A DNA stretch of 64,000 bases from Euglena gracilis (taxonomy: Eukaryota > Euglenida > Euglenophyceae > Euglenales): NCBI GenBank assembly GCA_039621445.1, contig CP154957.1, positions 21,527,788 through 21,591,787 on the forward strand, read 5' to 3'. Positions 38,246-48,900 of the stretch are shown in pieces. The notes beneath the pieces were generated by a model. The model saw only the letters and a program-made list of their open reading frames with translations, searched no databases and had not been told where the DNA came from. The translations under genes were made by a program, and so were the position numbers. Each line of letters begins with the position of its first letter. Position 1 is the first letter of the stretch.

Positions 38246-38559
38246 ACAGGTGTGCCCACGGCCCCCCCCTGATCATCACTCTTCATCTTCGGGGGAATCG
38301 CAAGGGAAATCAGAGGCTTGTGCCAGTGACTAAAGCTCTTGATGGAGATTCAATGTAAGGCGTTTTGCTCTGAAATGCACGTGCCAGCGGTCCGGACAGC
38401 CACACACAAAACGGCCCGACGGCTCCCATGCTACAAAATCTTGCCCCGCGGTCGTCCAACGAGTGAGAAACACAAGTCCATGGACCAGGTGGGACATTCG
38501 TCCAAAATACAATCGATTAAGGGCACCACAAAAAGAAAACATGACGCGGACAAGCTGTC

Positions 38560-38855
38560 GGGTGTGCTGCAGTGGCTTTCCCCTCAATTGAAAATGCTCG
38601 ACCCACAGGGGAAACTCACGGAATTCACCTCCATTTTCTGGGCGCGGATGAAAAAATCCTTTTCCGTCCATTCCGGTATGAAAATCACAGAGCGTGCACA
38701 ATCCCTTTCTAACTTGTCTAAAACCCACCCAAATTGTTGGAAGGGAGGGTTCATCCAAAGGACACCCCCCCACGGTTGGGAGAAGGCGTCCTCCAACTCA
38801 GGACTTCCAGGTCCCCACCAACGGCCGAATCAGGCCGTTGTCTCCTCAATGAGGG
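38560..38855 (-). pseudogene. Retroelement relic with NPPF methyltransferase-like motif
   Basis: The minus frame reads FGRWWGPGSPELEDAFSQP, then VLWMNPPF, then about 15 residues later VIFIPEW. An NPP[FW] motif followed by a hydrophobic strand ending P-x-W is the signature of the N6-adenine-methyltransferase-like domain carried in the polyproteins of DIRS-like and some other protist retroelements. Only about 90 codons are recognisable, and flanking frames are broken, so this is a relic. It lies near, but not joined to, the reverse-transcriptase relic on the same strand. Confidence 0.55.
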
Positions 38856-38992
38856 CAACCGCGTTGGGTTGGAATGGAATACGACGGGGTGTGTGGTAGC
38901 CGCGTAGCAGCTGTGAGGAGAGGCCATCGTGGCGGCTTCGTCCAAGCCCTACAACGAGACGTAGCTCTTCTCGCTCGCCCATACGTGCGAAG

Positions 38993-39870
38993 TTGAGATG
39001 GGTTGTCCTCCGTTTTGACGGACAAGCAGACGAAGCCTTCAGACTCTGTAACACCTGGCCCCTCGCAGCGGGGATAAAGAAGTACCCCGCCGAAGCTGCA
39101 GAACCTGGAGGTGCGATGACGTTGGACGCGAGCGGCCGAGCGCAGGCGACGACCGAGGACGAGGTGAAAGAGGCGGAAGAGTCCCTGGAGTAGGAGGAGG
39201 CCTGCCAGAGCTTGCAGGCGAACCTGGAGAAGGTCCTGCTCCGCCAACAGGCAGGCTCTTTGAGTTTGGATATCCGTTATTTATTTGAAGGGCTACCCAA
39301 ATTCGAAGGCCTGAAGGACAAGCCGGAGGTCAACAACCACCAGCAGTGCTCCACCTCCAAGGTAAACAAGCTGCTGCGCACTAGCCAGCAGAGAAACTTT
39401 AATTTGTTGAGAATGTATTCATTGATACATGAAGTAGCCCTCGCAAGGTTGTACTGAGCCAGCAGTTTTTCTACTAGCTGTTGGAACTGGACAGATGTTT
39501 GGTCGAGGAGAGGAAGAAGGCCTCCCTTCCCCACTCCGTGGAATAGAACGAGCAGAAGTTGTTCTGGGCAGAATGTCTGAAGATTAAACAAGAGGTGGAA
39601 AAGATCAAAAAAGCCAAAAGAGTTTCCTTGAAACCTGAACTTTTTTCAATGCTTCCTCCTCCATTTCTGGTTCTTCCGAGCAGGGAATGTCGTATATTTT
39701 GCCTTCCCCAGGTGGACGATTCAAGTTCGAAACGTATGGAAAAGGCTGGCGGCCAAGCTTTGGAGAAGGACATGGCAGCAGAAGCTTGAAAAAAGGAAGA
39801 AAATGCAATTGCAGAGGCAAGCCCTGCCCAGCTGCGTCAGCAGACTAATGGGAAGGGGACAACCCAAGAA
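38993..39870 (+). pseudogene. Decayed coiled-coil-type reading frame, possible retroelement gag
   Basis: Three open stretches (38993-39193, 39212-39457, 39559-39789) are joined by charged, heptad-like sequence (EDEVKEAEESLE, CLKIKQEVEKIKKAK) but are interrupted by in-frame TAG, TAG and TGA. AAG|GTAAAC at 39360 with CTACTAG at 39477, and CCCCAG|GTGG at 39711, could be intron borders, so a degraded gene is also possible. A gag-like origin is inferred only from its place upstream of pol relics on the same strand. Confidence 0.3.
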
Positions 39871-40329
39871 CTCCACCTGCTCAGCACCCACAGTGGGCTG
39901 CAGCAGGATCCAAATGGCAGGACCCACAGACCACTGTGGCCTGTAAGGGTTGCCAACAAAACCACCACATGCCAAAGGGATCCCAGGTCTGTGCACACCG
40001 AACTTCATGCACCGTCCCAACGTTCCAGTGGAGGAAGTGTGAATCTGACAGAAGTTGCCATGGGAGACACACCCCTTCCACAGAGATTAGAAAAAATGTG
40101 TGCCAAAAAGGCAGGTGTCTGCCATTCTGGTAAAAATAAGGTCTCCTAGCCCGACCCTTTTAAGGGCTTTCACATCAGTACAGTCAAATTATTTGGTGGG
40201 AACTCCCAACATCCTTGGGAATTACCTCATCCCATCTCACATCACACGAGATAAAAGAGGAGCTGAAAAGGTAAATGGTTTGCTGGGAAATTGGTCATGA
40301 GGACCATTTGTGCAAAAAAAAGAAAACAC

Positions 40330-41335
40330 AATTATCTTGCACTCAGAGAGCAGCACCCTGGGCTGTGGGGTATTGCACCCAGCATCAGGAGAACACATTC
40401 ACGATTACTGGAGAAGGAAAAAAGCCCTCCACATAAACGTAAAAAAGCTCATGGCTGCCAGAAACACAGTAAGATTTCTGGCACAAGCAAACGACAGGGT
40501 GTTTGTACGTGTGGACAATCAAGTAATCCAAATTAATTACGCAACGGGGGAAGATAAAATCCTTTGAACTAAAATTTGCAGCCCTTTTTCCACAGGATGT
40601 CCAAAAAGGATGTCACCCTTGAGGTAAACTGGGCACCCTCCAGCCAATGACTGGCAGATCCCCTCAGCAGATGGCGACAGGACAGGGTGATTTCTATTCA
40701 GAAAGAGATTGTTTATTCATCTGGAAAATTTTTTCAACCCTTCATCACCCTCGAAACAAATCTTTTTGCCTCCCAGGAAGCAAAAAGTTAGCAGATTTTG
40801 TGTCCAGATAGCCCCGTTTGGAGGCCAAGGCAACAGATGCCGGACAGTGCCCCATGGTCTACATTTGGAGGGCTTTATGCTAACCCCCCAGGCAAAAGAG
40901 GGACCACCTGGTGGGTGGCATTCTTTCTCCCCAACAGTTTTGGAACATTCTTTTGGAGGCGTTTACCCTGAAACATGGGTGTATACGACCACCAGTTTTA
41001 TTAATAGCGGCCACCATGGTGCTGAAGCCCAAAATGGGACCACCATCAGAACCTTTGCTTTTTGAAAAAGCTGTAGCCTGGCCATCTGCTCAGGTCAATG
41101 TTTCACGCAGAAAAAATAAACCTTCATCCATTGATGATTTTATAACGAGGAATTCCACCCTGAAGGCATATCGTAGTGGCTTTATGCATCACTGGAATAT
41201 CCTCCAGCAGAGTATGGTTCACCCAACAGGCATCATCTGACGAGATTGAAGACGCTTTTTTACAATTGTTCAGATTCTCCCCCACACAGGCCAGAAATGC
41301 CTATTCGGGTGTTTTATTCCTGCATGGGGGTCGGG
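40330..41335 (+). pseudogene. DIRS-like retroelement relic: RNase H then tyrosine-recombinase start
   Basis: About 40400-40566 encodes HINVKKLMAARNTVRFL and, further on, VFVRVDNQVIQINYATGE, matching the RNase H of DIRS/Ngaro-type pol proteins (HIN-x-KEL and VR-x-DN). After frame breaks the linker LADPLSRW (about 40652) follows. At 41111-41310 come STLKAYRSGFMHHW and a later S-P-T-x-A-x-x-A-Y phrase, typical of the core-binding part of the tyrosine recombinase. The catalytic recombinase half is missing; similarity ends near 41335. Several stops and frameshifts mark it as dead. Confidence 0.65.
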
Positions 41336-41339
41336 AAAA

Positions 41340-42970
41340 TTAATGTTTCACCCCCTTCTATCCAGGTGAAATAAAAATATACAAAAATATGGAGCCTTCT
41401 GGGATTCTGGCTTCTGCTGAGATGTGGGATCCCTGGCCTCTGTTGAGGCACCTGGCCTCAGTCCCAGTCCCCTCTCATCAGAACAAGATTGTACTCTTAT
41501 GTTTATACAGTTCATACTTGTGTGTCTCATTTTAATGCTTCTCAGATCTTCAGATTCATCAGACATGAAATGTTTTGCAAGTTTATGAGATTTTTATCCC
41601 TGCGTAAAAATTATATAAAAAAAGAAAAAATTGACAAGTGAGAAAAAATTGTTTCTTTACCAAAAATTGCCCAAAATTCCCCCTTTCAACTTTCAAAAGA
41701 GAAAGTGGCCTTCACAAAGTACCATTGCCCCCAAAGGGGGCCTGCACTTCTGACCCTCCAACCCCTTTAGAGGTAATAAGGCAGAAGCCATTGCATCCTT
41801 CACAAAAAAAACGCCTTGGAAGAATTTGGAATTGATTCCCGTATTTAGGGCCCCAACTCCACCTGGAGGGCAGGTGTCAACCTGATGGAATAATTAGGTC
41901 TGAGCTCAGAATTTTTTTGTGAAATTGGTCAGTAAATGAGTGCGGAAGCCTTCTGGTCCCACTACCAAACGTTTGGTGCTCAAGAAAACTTGCAGCACAC
42001 TTTTCGATCTAAAAATAAAAATTGGGTGGAGCCGCCACCCCCTGGATTGGTGACCTCACTTCGTGGAAGTGCGGATCCCAAGGTGTCTCGCACTTCCCCG
42101 AGGCAGACCGAGAGGGAAGGAAGGGAAACCGAGGGCGAAGCACAAACACCAAGTGAGCCCACCTAACCCTCCCCAAAACGAAGACAATCCACGGTGGGGA
42201 CTCCAAGACAGAGTCTCCCCCCGGAAAACGTCCATGCCAGAGCGACTAGCCAGCCAACTCCGGCGAACTTACTGCAATAAAGTGGAAAAGCCTGATCTTG
42301 CAACCAAATTCACCTTCAATAATCCAGCAAACAAGGCATGACATTACTTGGTGTTTGTTCTTCGCCCTCGGTGTCCTTGAATCCTCTCTCAGCCTGCACC
42401 GGGTGAGTACGACATTGTGGCCTGCGGAACGTCATCCAAACTTAACGGAAGAGGGACGGCAATCGGGAACGGTTTCTGGAATCACCGTTATGTTTCTGAA
42501 GTACTTTGGGGGTGCAATAATGACTGGGAGGCAGCATAGTAGATGAGGCAGCTTACGAAACGGTTCAGAGTGTGATCCCGCTTCTCTTGAGATGAACCTT
42601 TGTAACAAAGTCAGCCTTAGATGCCAGTGTTTGATCCGAGGAAGTGGAAGGCCGCTCTTTGGATTGACGCAGGATACCTGCCAGTGGTACCTTCGTCCTC
42701 CAGGGCCCGCCGACGTCTCTCAGCAGGACATGACCCGGAGAACTGAACACCTGCCATGCTCCCAGGAAGCTCACGGTGGCACATACGCAACCCCATCAGC
42801 TCCGAAAACACATTCCTGCAGTCTCTACCACCTCAAGAAGGAAGGGAACACTTTCTAAAGAGGAGGTGAAAACCAGCTTCCACCTCCACAAGAAGGTAGC
42901 GTGATTCTGCTTCCTCACTGACGAACCTGGTTTCCGCTGAACCTCAGCTTGTGAGCGAAGACCTTATCAG
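41340..42970. other. Unassigned DNA between retroelement relics
   Basis: Open frames here (42063-42341, 42298-42546, 42592-42858 on plus) show no recognised domain. Phrases such as AAGGTGTCTCGCACTTCCCC (42078) resemble the diverged repeats at 44.8-45.3 kb, hinting at shared terminal sequence of a retroelement. Confidence 0.35.
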
Positions 42971-42974
42971 GTTC

Positions 42975-43115
42975 CACGTGTGCATAATCCCACGTTTTTG
43001 GAATCGCCGTGGGTTGGTCCACGACTATGGGGCATCCCGTGGCGGCAAAAAATATGGGCTCAGAAGGCTGTCTGGCGGGACACCGTTGAACCGCCAGGTG
43101 AGGACCTCCTTTGTC
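42975..43115 (-). repeat. Diverged repeat, minus-oriented partner of 38112-38245
   Basis: The reverse complement of this segment carries GACAAAGGAGGTCCTCACC and TCGTGGACCAACCCACGGCG, matching 38112-38245. It abuts the end of recognisable reverse-transcriptase sequence at about 43110. Confidence 0.65.
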
Positions 43116-43840
43116 CTGCGATTTTTCTGTCCCGGAAATTTAGTTGAAAACCCAAGTGATTCACCATCTGGGTGGGCTGCAGGGTGGATTTTTTGATGTT
43201 GATTTTGAATCCTTATTTTATTAAATTCCTGGCAACAGGGTTGAGAGGGTTTTGCAAACTGTTTCGCGTTGGGGCCATCAATAAAATGTCGTCCAGGTAA
43301 ATAAAAACCTGTATGCCCCTTTTTCTCCACAGTTTTTCGAATGTTTTCATCACACTCATTAAAATTTATGGCATTATGTTTAACCCAAAGCAGCCGCCTG
43401 CAATTTCCATGTCTGCCCCCTCACTTTATGCCTTAAAAATGGCCTTAAGGCCTGGCTAACTGAGATGTAGAAATAGGCATATTTTAAATCTATTTTTGGT
43501 TGCCCAGTGTCATTTCTCCAAAACAGGAAAAATGTGCTGGATGTGATCCAGCTTGAATGGTTTTACTTGAAAGTTCTGATTTATTTCTCTGCAGCCGCTG
43601 ATCATTCTCCATTTTGTAGTTCCCCCTTCTGGTTTTGAAATTAGAAACCATGGAATTAAATGCTGGGTTTCTTAATCCCAAACTCGGTTTATTGACCCAG
43701 TTTTTTCGTAATCCAGCAGAATTTTTTCTGCCTGGTTCAAGTCCAAGTTGGCTCTGGGCTTTGGGTTTGTGAACAATTATGGGGGATCTATCCAGGGGGC
43801 TGAATTCCTTTTTTGATTAACTGACATGTTGCTGGGGGGG
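43110..43840 (-). pseudogene. Reverse-transcriptase relic of a DIRS-like retroelement
   Basis: Read on the minus strand, the conserved reverse-transcriptase blocks appear in order: KPEGGTTKWRMISGCREIN; then KIDLKYAYFYISV in place of the usual DLKDAYFHI block; then FLRHKVRGQTWKLQAAALG; then VFIYLDDILL with the catalytic YLDD; then GFKINIKKSTLQPTQ and HLGF. At least four in-frame stops and several frameshifts interrupt it, including a stop in VLEK-W and one before GFKIN. The YLDD motif and block spacing fit DIRS/Ngaro-type retroelements. Sequence homologous to 38112-38245 begins where the RT homology ends. Confidence 0.85.
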
Positions 43841-44760
43841 GGGGGTGGCATGTTTTGACCACCATTCTAGAATTTTCTGAAGCCTCTGGTGCGGGGTGTG
43901 TCTCCCCATTTCTCCTCTGTGAAATTTATTTCCCAATCAGGTGTTTTTCTGGGGGTTGGGGTGGGGGTGTTGGACATTGCACCCCTGCTGTGCCTTGGGA
44001 TTGAGCATTCTTGCAAGGGTTGCTGGGGGGGGGGGGTGCATGCTCTTCTCACAGGCTCTCTGATCCTCCATTTTTTCATTGGTGTTGTAATTTGACATAC
44101 TATAGGGGACCCTTTTTTGGTATCCCCCTTGTTTTGATTTACCCCTGCAATGGGCATTGAAGAAGAAATGTGAGTGGGGGTTGCCCCCTTGTCCTCCACT
44201 GCCCCTGTGGGGGCATCCTCCTGGGGCTGCTGCAGTTGATTTATATGAGGTTTGCACCTTAGCTTCTGGGGGCCATTTCTGAGCCACCTCTTTGGCCCCC
44301 ATGGCCTTGTTCACGCTTCTGGTCTCCCTGGCCTCATAAAATCTGGCCTCCATGGCCCTGCACTTGTTGGCCCCCATGGCCGTGCAAATGAAATGAAACA
44401 AAATTCTGGTCCATTCCTTGGTCTCTCCTCCATGGGGCTGTTATTGACCTTGGTCTCCAGCTCCACTGTAAATCGGGTGGGGCTGCTTTGCCCCCCCCCT
44501 TCTTCCACTTGGGACGGGTTGTTGCCTTCCTCCTTCTGGTCCTTCTGACCACTGTGGTTCAGTGTCCGTGGCCGTCACTGGGAGGGGTTTTTTGCTGGGA
44601 AATTTCTGATGTGATGATCTGGGGGGAAGGGGCGGCCACGGTTCGCCACGTTTTGTCCGCACCTTCGGGTTCTCCAGCTGCTTCGGTGACTTATGCTCCG
44701 GGTAGTTCACGTCGACTGGATAATTCCAATTTTTTCCAAACAGCATTGTTCATTGAAGTC
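43841..44760 (-). pseudogene. Probable gag-like or upstream part of the same retroelement
   Basis: A 154-codon minus frame (43937-44401) and overlapping 98-110-codon frames precede the RT relic on the same strand. They are basic and Gly/Pro-rich, compatible with a retroelement gag, but no diagnostic motif is visible. The poly-G runs at 43835 and 44027 are probably later expansions. Confidence 0.3.
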
Positions 44761-44809
44761 AAATTTTACATTGTAAATTGTATTTTGATGCTCCTTCTGC
44801 TTCGCGCCC

Positions 44810-45330
44810 TTCCGGATATTCGTTTGATATTGACTTCTTCTCTTGGTTCGCCTTCGCCATACTCTGTTCCTTTCTTCCGGGTTGTCGAAGGGAAAATTGG
44901 GAGTCAGCCAACTCCGGCGGAAAAGGCGCTAAGCGGGACCTCTTAACCGAGCGCACAAAGACAATTACAGCAAACCGCCGGCGAGCAAGGCATGGCCTCG
45001 CAATGGCAAAGTGCAGAACCCGAGGTGTCTCGTCGCGCTCACGTCTTTCTGAATATTCTTATTCTGGTGACTTCTCCTCTTGGTTCTTCGTCGTTCGAGA
45101 CTGCTCCTGTCCCCTGGGTGTCGAAGGGGAAATTGAGAGTCAACCATCCCCGGCCAGGCGGCACCAAGCGGGAACCTAACCCAGAGCGGCGAGCAATCGC
45201 ACAGCACCGCCGGCGAGTAAGGCATGCCCTCGCAAGGACAAAGTACGGAGCCCGAGGTGTCCACACAACACCGCGGCGAACAAGCCATGGTCTCACAAGG
45301 GCAACGTGCGGAGCGCGTGGTGTCCCTCGG
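44810..45330 (+). repeat. Diverged tandem repeat, period about 230-240 bp
   Basis: ATATTCGTTTGATATTGAC (44817) recurs as ATATTCTTATTCTGGTGAC (45053). CGCCGGCGAGCAAGGCATG (44976) recurs at about 45207 and, changed, at about 45272. Together these give two full units and a partial third. GTGTCTCGC/GAGGTGTC phrases link it to 42078. It may be the decayed terminal repeats of a retroelement. Confidence 0.6.
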
Positions 45331-45489
45331 ATTTTCTCGCAATGCGGGGGGGGGCGGGAGGTGTTTAAAATGATTTTAAAATGGTTTTCGGGCACCCCCA
45401 GTTTTAGGGCGGCCTCTCCGCATTTTGCCCCCATGCGACCATGGCCAAAGGCCTCAAAGATCTTGGACCGCGAACCTCTGCCGTCACCT

Positions 45490-45600
45490 TCGCAGGCAGG
45501 GGTGCGGTGTTGGTGTGGATATGGGTGTGGGTGTATGTGGGTGGGTGGGTGGGTGTGCGTGCGCGTGCGCGTGTGCGTGTTCACATGCGCGTTCACCTTC
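45490..45600 (+). repeat. GT-rich microsatellite
   Basis: Alternating GTGTGG, GTGGGTGG and GTGCGCGTGC units. Reading frames through it are artefacts of the repeat. Confidence 0.8.
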
Positions 45601-45827
45601 GTTTGCTACATTTCTGCTGGCGCAGACGATGCAAGGAAAGAAGAGGAGCGAAAACCATTCGCACACCCGTCAGGCGTGGTGCTTGTCCTGACCCATCGAC
45701 CTCCTGTGCTAAGTTGACACATGAACAGGCACGCGCGAGGCCCGTCATTTGGGAATGATTTGGGTTCACCTGGGACCGGATGCGGCGATTCCTTCCCGCG
45801 CGATGGGGTGTCACATGCCGCGGCGGC

Positions 45828-45954
45828 CTACGGGGGCGTCAGCAACAGCGAGACGCACAGCTGCCCGTTGGTCGCCGGGCCAAACGGCGACGCTTGGACC
45901 GCCGGAAGGGTGACCATCTTCGGGGAGCCGGTCTCCAGATCGCGGCAGTTAAGG
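45828..45954 (-). CDS. Terminal exon: end of C2 domain and stop
   Basis: Begins after GTCCAG, phase 2, and runs LNCRDLETGSPKMVTLPAV through GQLCVSLLLTPP to TAG at 45828-45830. The last C2 strand (LCVSLLL) is typical. It joins in phase to the exon at 46534. Confidence 0.75.
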
Positions 45955-48900
45955 CTGGACGTCAGTCTGTCTTCCCAGTTACCAGTGTCTCACTCTGGAA
46001 AAAACTGAATCAACGCAACACATGTGGGGATTTCGACACTCTTTGTGGATCCCACTGCGACTTTGGGGGAATGTTGCTCTCCAAGACTTAGCACACCAGA
46101 CGATGATCACCATTTCACAACAACACAACGTTTACAAAAGAAGAGATTCCCACACGGGCCAAACACGTCAAAAAAAAAGGATTTCGACTGATTCTGGAAA
46201 TCACGATAAAATAAAAGTTTTGTCGAGCCTTCCATCGTCCTGTGACATCAACTCTTTGGATATAAATTCATCCCCACCTTTCTTTTGCATCTGGCGCAAA
46301 CCTATCAATATTTAATACTGCGCTGGCAAAGTCATTAAGTTAACCATACTAATGTGATACACGGTTCAAATGAGAACAACGAAGAAGAAATTCAGAGTTA
46401 AGAAATTAAGAAAACTGCCTTCCAAAGGGAAAGAAGACGGTCCAAAACAAACCCTCCTTTCCGGTGGAGGAGCCATCGGGTGAAAGATGAAAGAGCACCG
46501 GACGCCCTGCAGAAGCGGATGGCATAACATGACCCGCCCGGTTCCGAGCCGACTGCCCCCCACGCGAAGCTGCAGGTGCCGATCGGCTCCGCGTCCTCCG
46601 CGTCGCTCTGCCACAGCGTGAAGTGGACGGTCACTTCAGGGCCGTCCGGGAGGTCGAACGTGAAGTCCTCGTTCCACGTCGGGCTCAGCGTGTTCTGGGC
46701 CACATCCGTGGAGCGCTGCTGCTGCCCCACCCTGGCGACGGCGCGGGCGGTGGGGGGAGGGGGAGGTGCGGCCGTCGAGCAATGCTGTCCTGCCACCAAA
46801 TCCGCACCGTCTGCCGATGAACTGGCGGAATCGCTTGGGTGAATACAAAAATGTATGTAAAAGCAGGCGCGAAAGACAGCCAAAAGCAATAGTGACCCCC
46901 TTTTGACCCCCCCAGGGGTTTTTTTAAGACCGGGGGGGGAGGGGGGTCCCCCCCACCCACCCACCCCCTAGGGGGGGGCCCCCCCAGGGGGGGGGGGGTC
47001 CCGGGGGACCCACAAAACAAGCATCCTCTAACGACCTTGAAAACATTCTTGCAGGAGCCCCAACCTCCCATACTGAATCCTTTGTGAACTTTGAACCTGT
47101 GAACTCCGGTCCTGAAAGGTAAACGTTGGTCACAGTCATCCTCGAATGTTTGGTCGATGTCGTTGGAGGACGCTTTCCTACGCCCTCATGGGGGGGGGGG
47201 CTTAAAACCGTTCGAGTGTTCAAATCACTCGAGCTCAAGCATCCTCCTACCCTCCCCCTCCACTTTCACCGCCGGTCAAAGGCGGCGATCCTCTCACCCT
47301 CTGTCGCAACCCTCCGGTGGCTCGTGGCCCGGTCGCCGTCTCCCGGGGCAGAGGGGGGCGCATACTTCACGGTGCAGTGGGGGTTGCTGCGGTCCGCCGC
47401 CGGCAGATTGTCCGCGTCCAGCACCGTCACCTGCAGCTTCCGGCGCGAGCCCCGCGCTCCGCTGGCCGCGCTGGTGTCCTGCACCCCGGGGCCCCGTTCA
47501 GGTTTGAAGACGCTTGTCCGTGATAGACACACATACTCCAAAGAAAAGACCACCAGCAATTTCGACCCCACCGTTCTTTTCACCAATTTGGACCAATTTA
47601 GGTGGCAGGGGTGAAGAAAAATTTTCTTTGTCATTCTTCGTCTGGGGGATTTGATTGTCAGGGGTGGGTTTCCTCGGAGAAGCTACATCTATCACGTACA
47701 AGCTGAGGTAAGGTTTTTGGGACCATTCTTCTGGTTGCTCACATTTTTTTCGGGGTTGGAGGGTTGAGGGAGATAACTTGGAGAGTTGAGATCTGTTTAA
47801 ATGCCATTTTTGGAGCATGGACCATTGTTACCATATTGCTTTGATGCAAACTCCCCAAAATGTTTTCTTTTGCACTTCATACTCGATATTTGGGGTAACT
47901 GGGCACACACAATGCCCATTCCTCAGTTGAGAGTACGTTTAACTGGGTAACCGCAATTTGAGGTAAAATGAAATTTGCTTCCAAATTGACGGCGATCCCG
48001 ACGTTCCATTGAGCATTAGCCCCCCCCCCCAAGTCGGTTCCAACTCTTCAAGGAAAAAAATTGAATATAAAACCCATCAGATAAGAAAGCCACCAGCTGG
48101 GACAGTTAATGAATCCCTACCAGACGAATTCGGACAACCTGCAAAATCAAACCCTCCTCAGGAGCAACTACAAATCCTCTAGCAGTGGCCCGGGTGGGGA
48201 ACAGTGGATCCAAAACAGCCGGACAGAGCCAAAAACCATGCACAAAAGCAATGTGAGAGTTTTGGTGCACGCATGCACGCCTGTGCATGCCGCGCACACT
48301 CACAACGCACGTGCACGCACGCACACAGACACACGCACGCACGCGCGCGCACACACACGTGGTGCACACAACATGCTCGCACACACCGCGGAGGAGCTGG
48401 GAGAATCCTGGGGTCGGCGGCTGGCAGCTGCTTTCCGTTGCAACAACTGTCGCTTCAAGGCCTCCTCCTTCTCAGTGGGGTCGGTCTGCAGAGCAACAGC
48501 CCCAACCATGGACCCCTGCCACCACACGCAGGATCTGGCTGTGGCACTGTGTGACAGCCCAATGGGGGCTGCATGGATCTGCCTCCACCACAGTCACACC
48601 AACGCCACCTGTGCCCCCACCACGGCTTGGGACAGAAGGCTTCAGGCCACTGCACTGTGCAGGTGGTTTGGCTGTGTGTTGACTGAAAAACGCCGTGTGG
48701 CAGGGGCCCCCGCTCGTTGGTCGGTTTCGGAGTAGGCCTCCCCGGCCGCACTCTCATCGGGGGTTCCCTTTCAGCTACGTGTCACCATGAAAGAGTTAAA
48801 TGGCCCTCCCAGACAGTCCTGAAAGTGTTTGTGTTGCATGCAAAGGGAAACAGGAAGGAACAGAGGAGCACAGGGGGCCACACGCAGGGTTTGAGCGAGA

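Noticed and set aside
45984-46400. Reading on of the C2 exon 2 frame to the TAA at 46398 as the protein end
   Set aside because: It lacks the last C2 strand, whereas the exon at 45828-45954 supplies it in matching phase with GT-AG borders.
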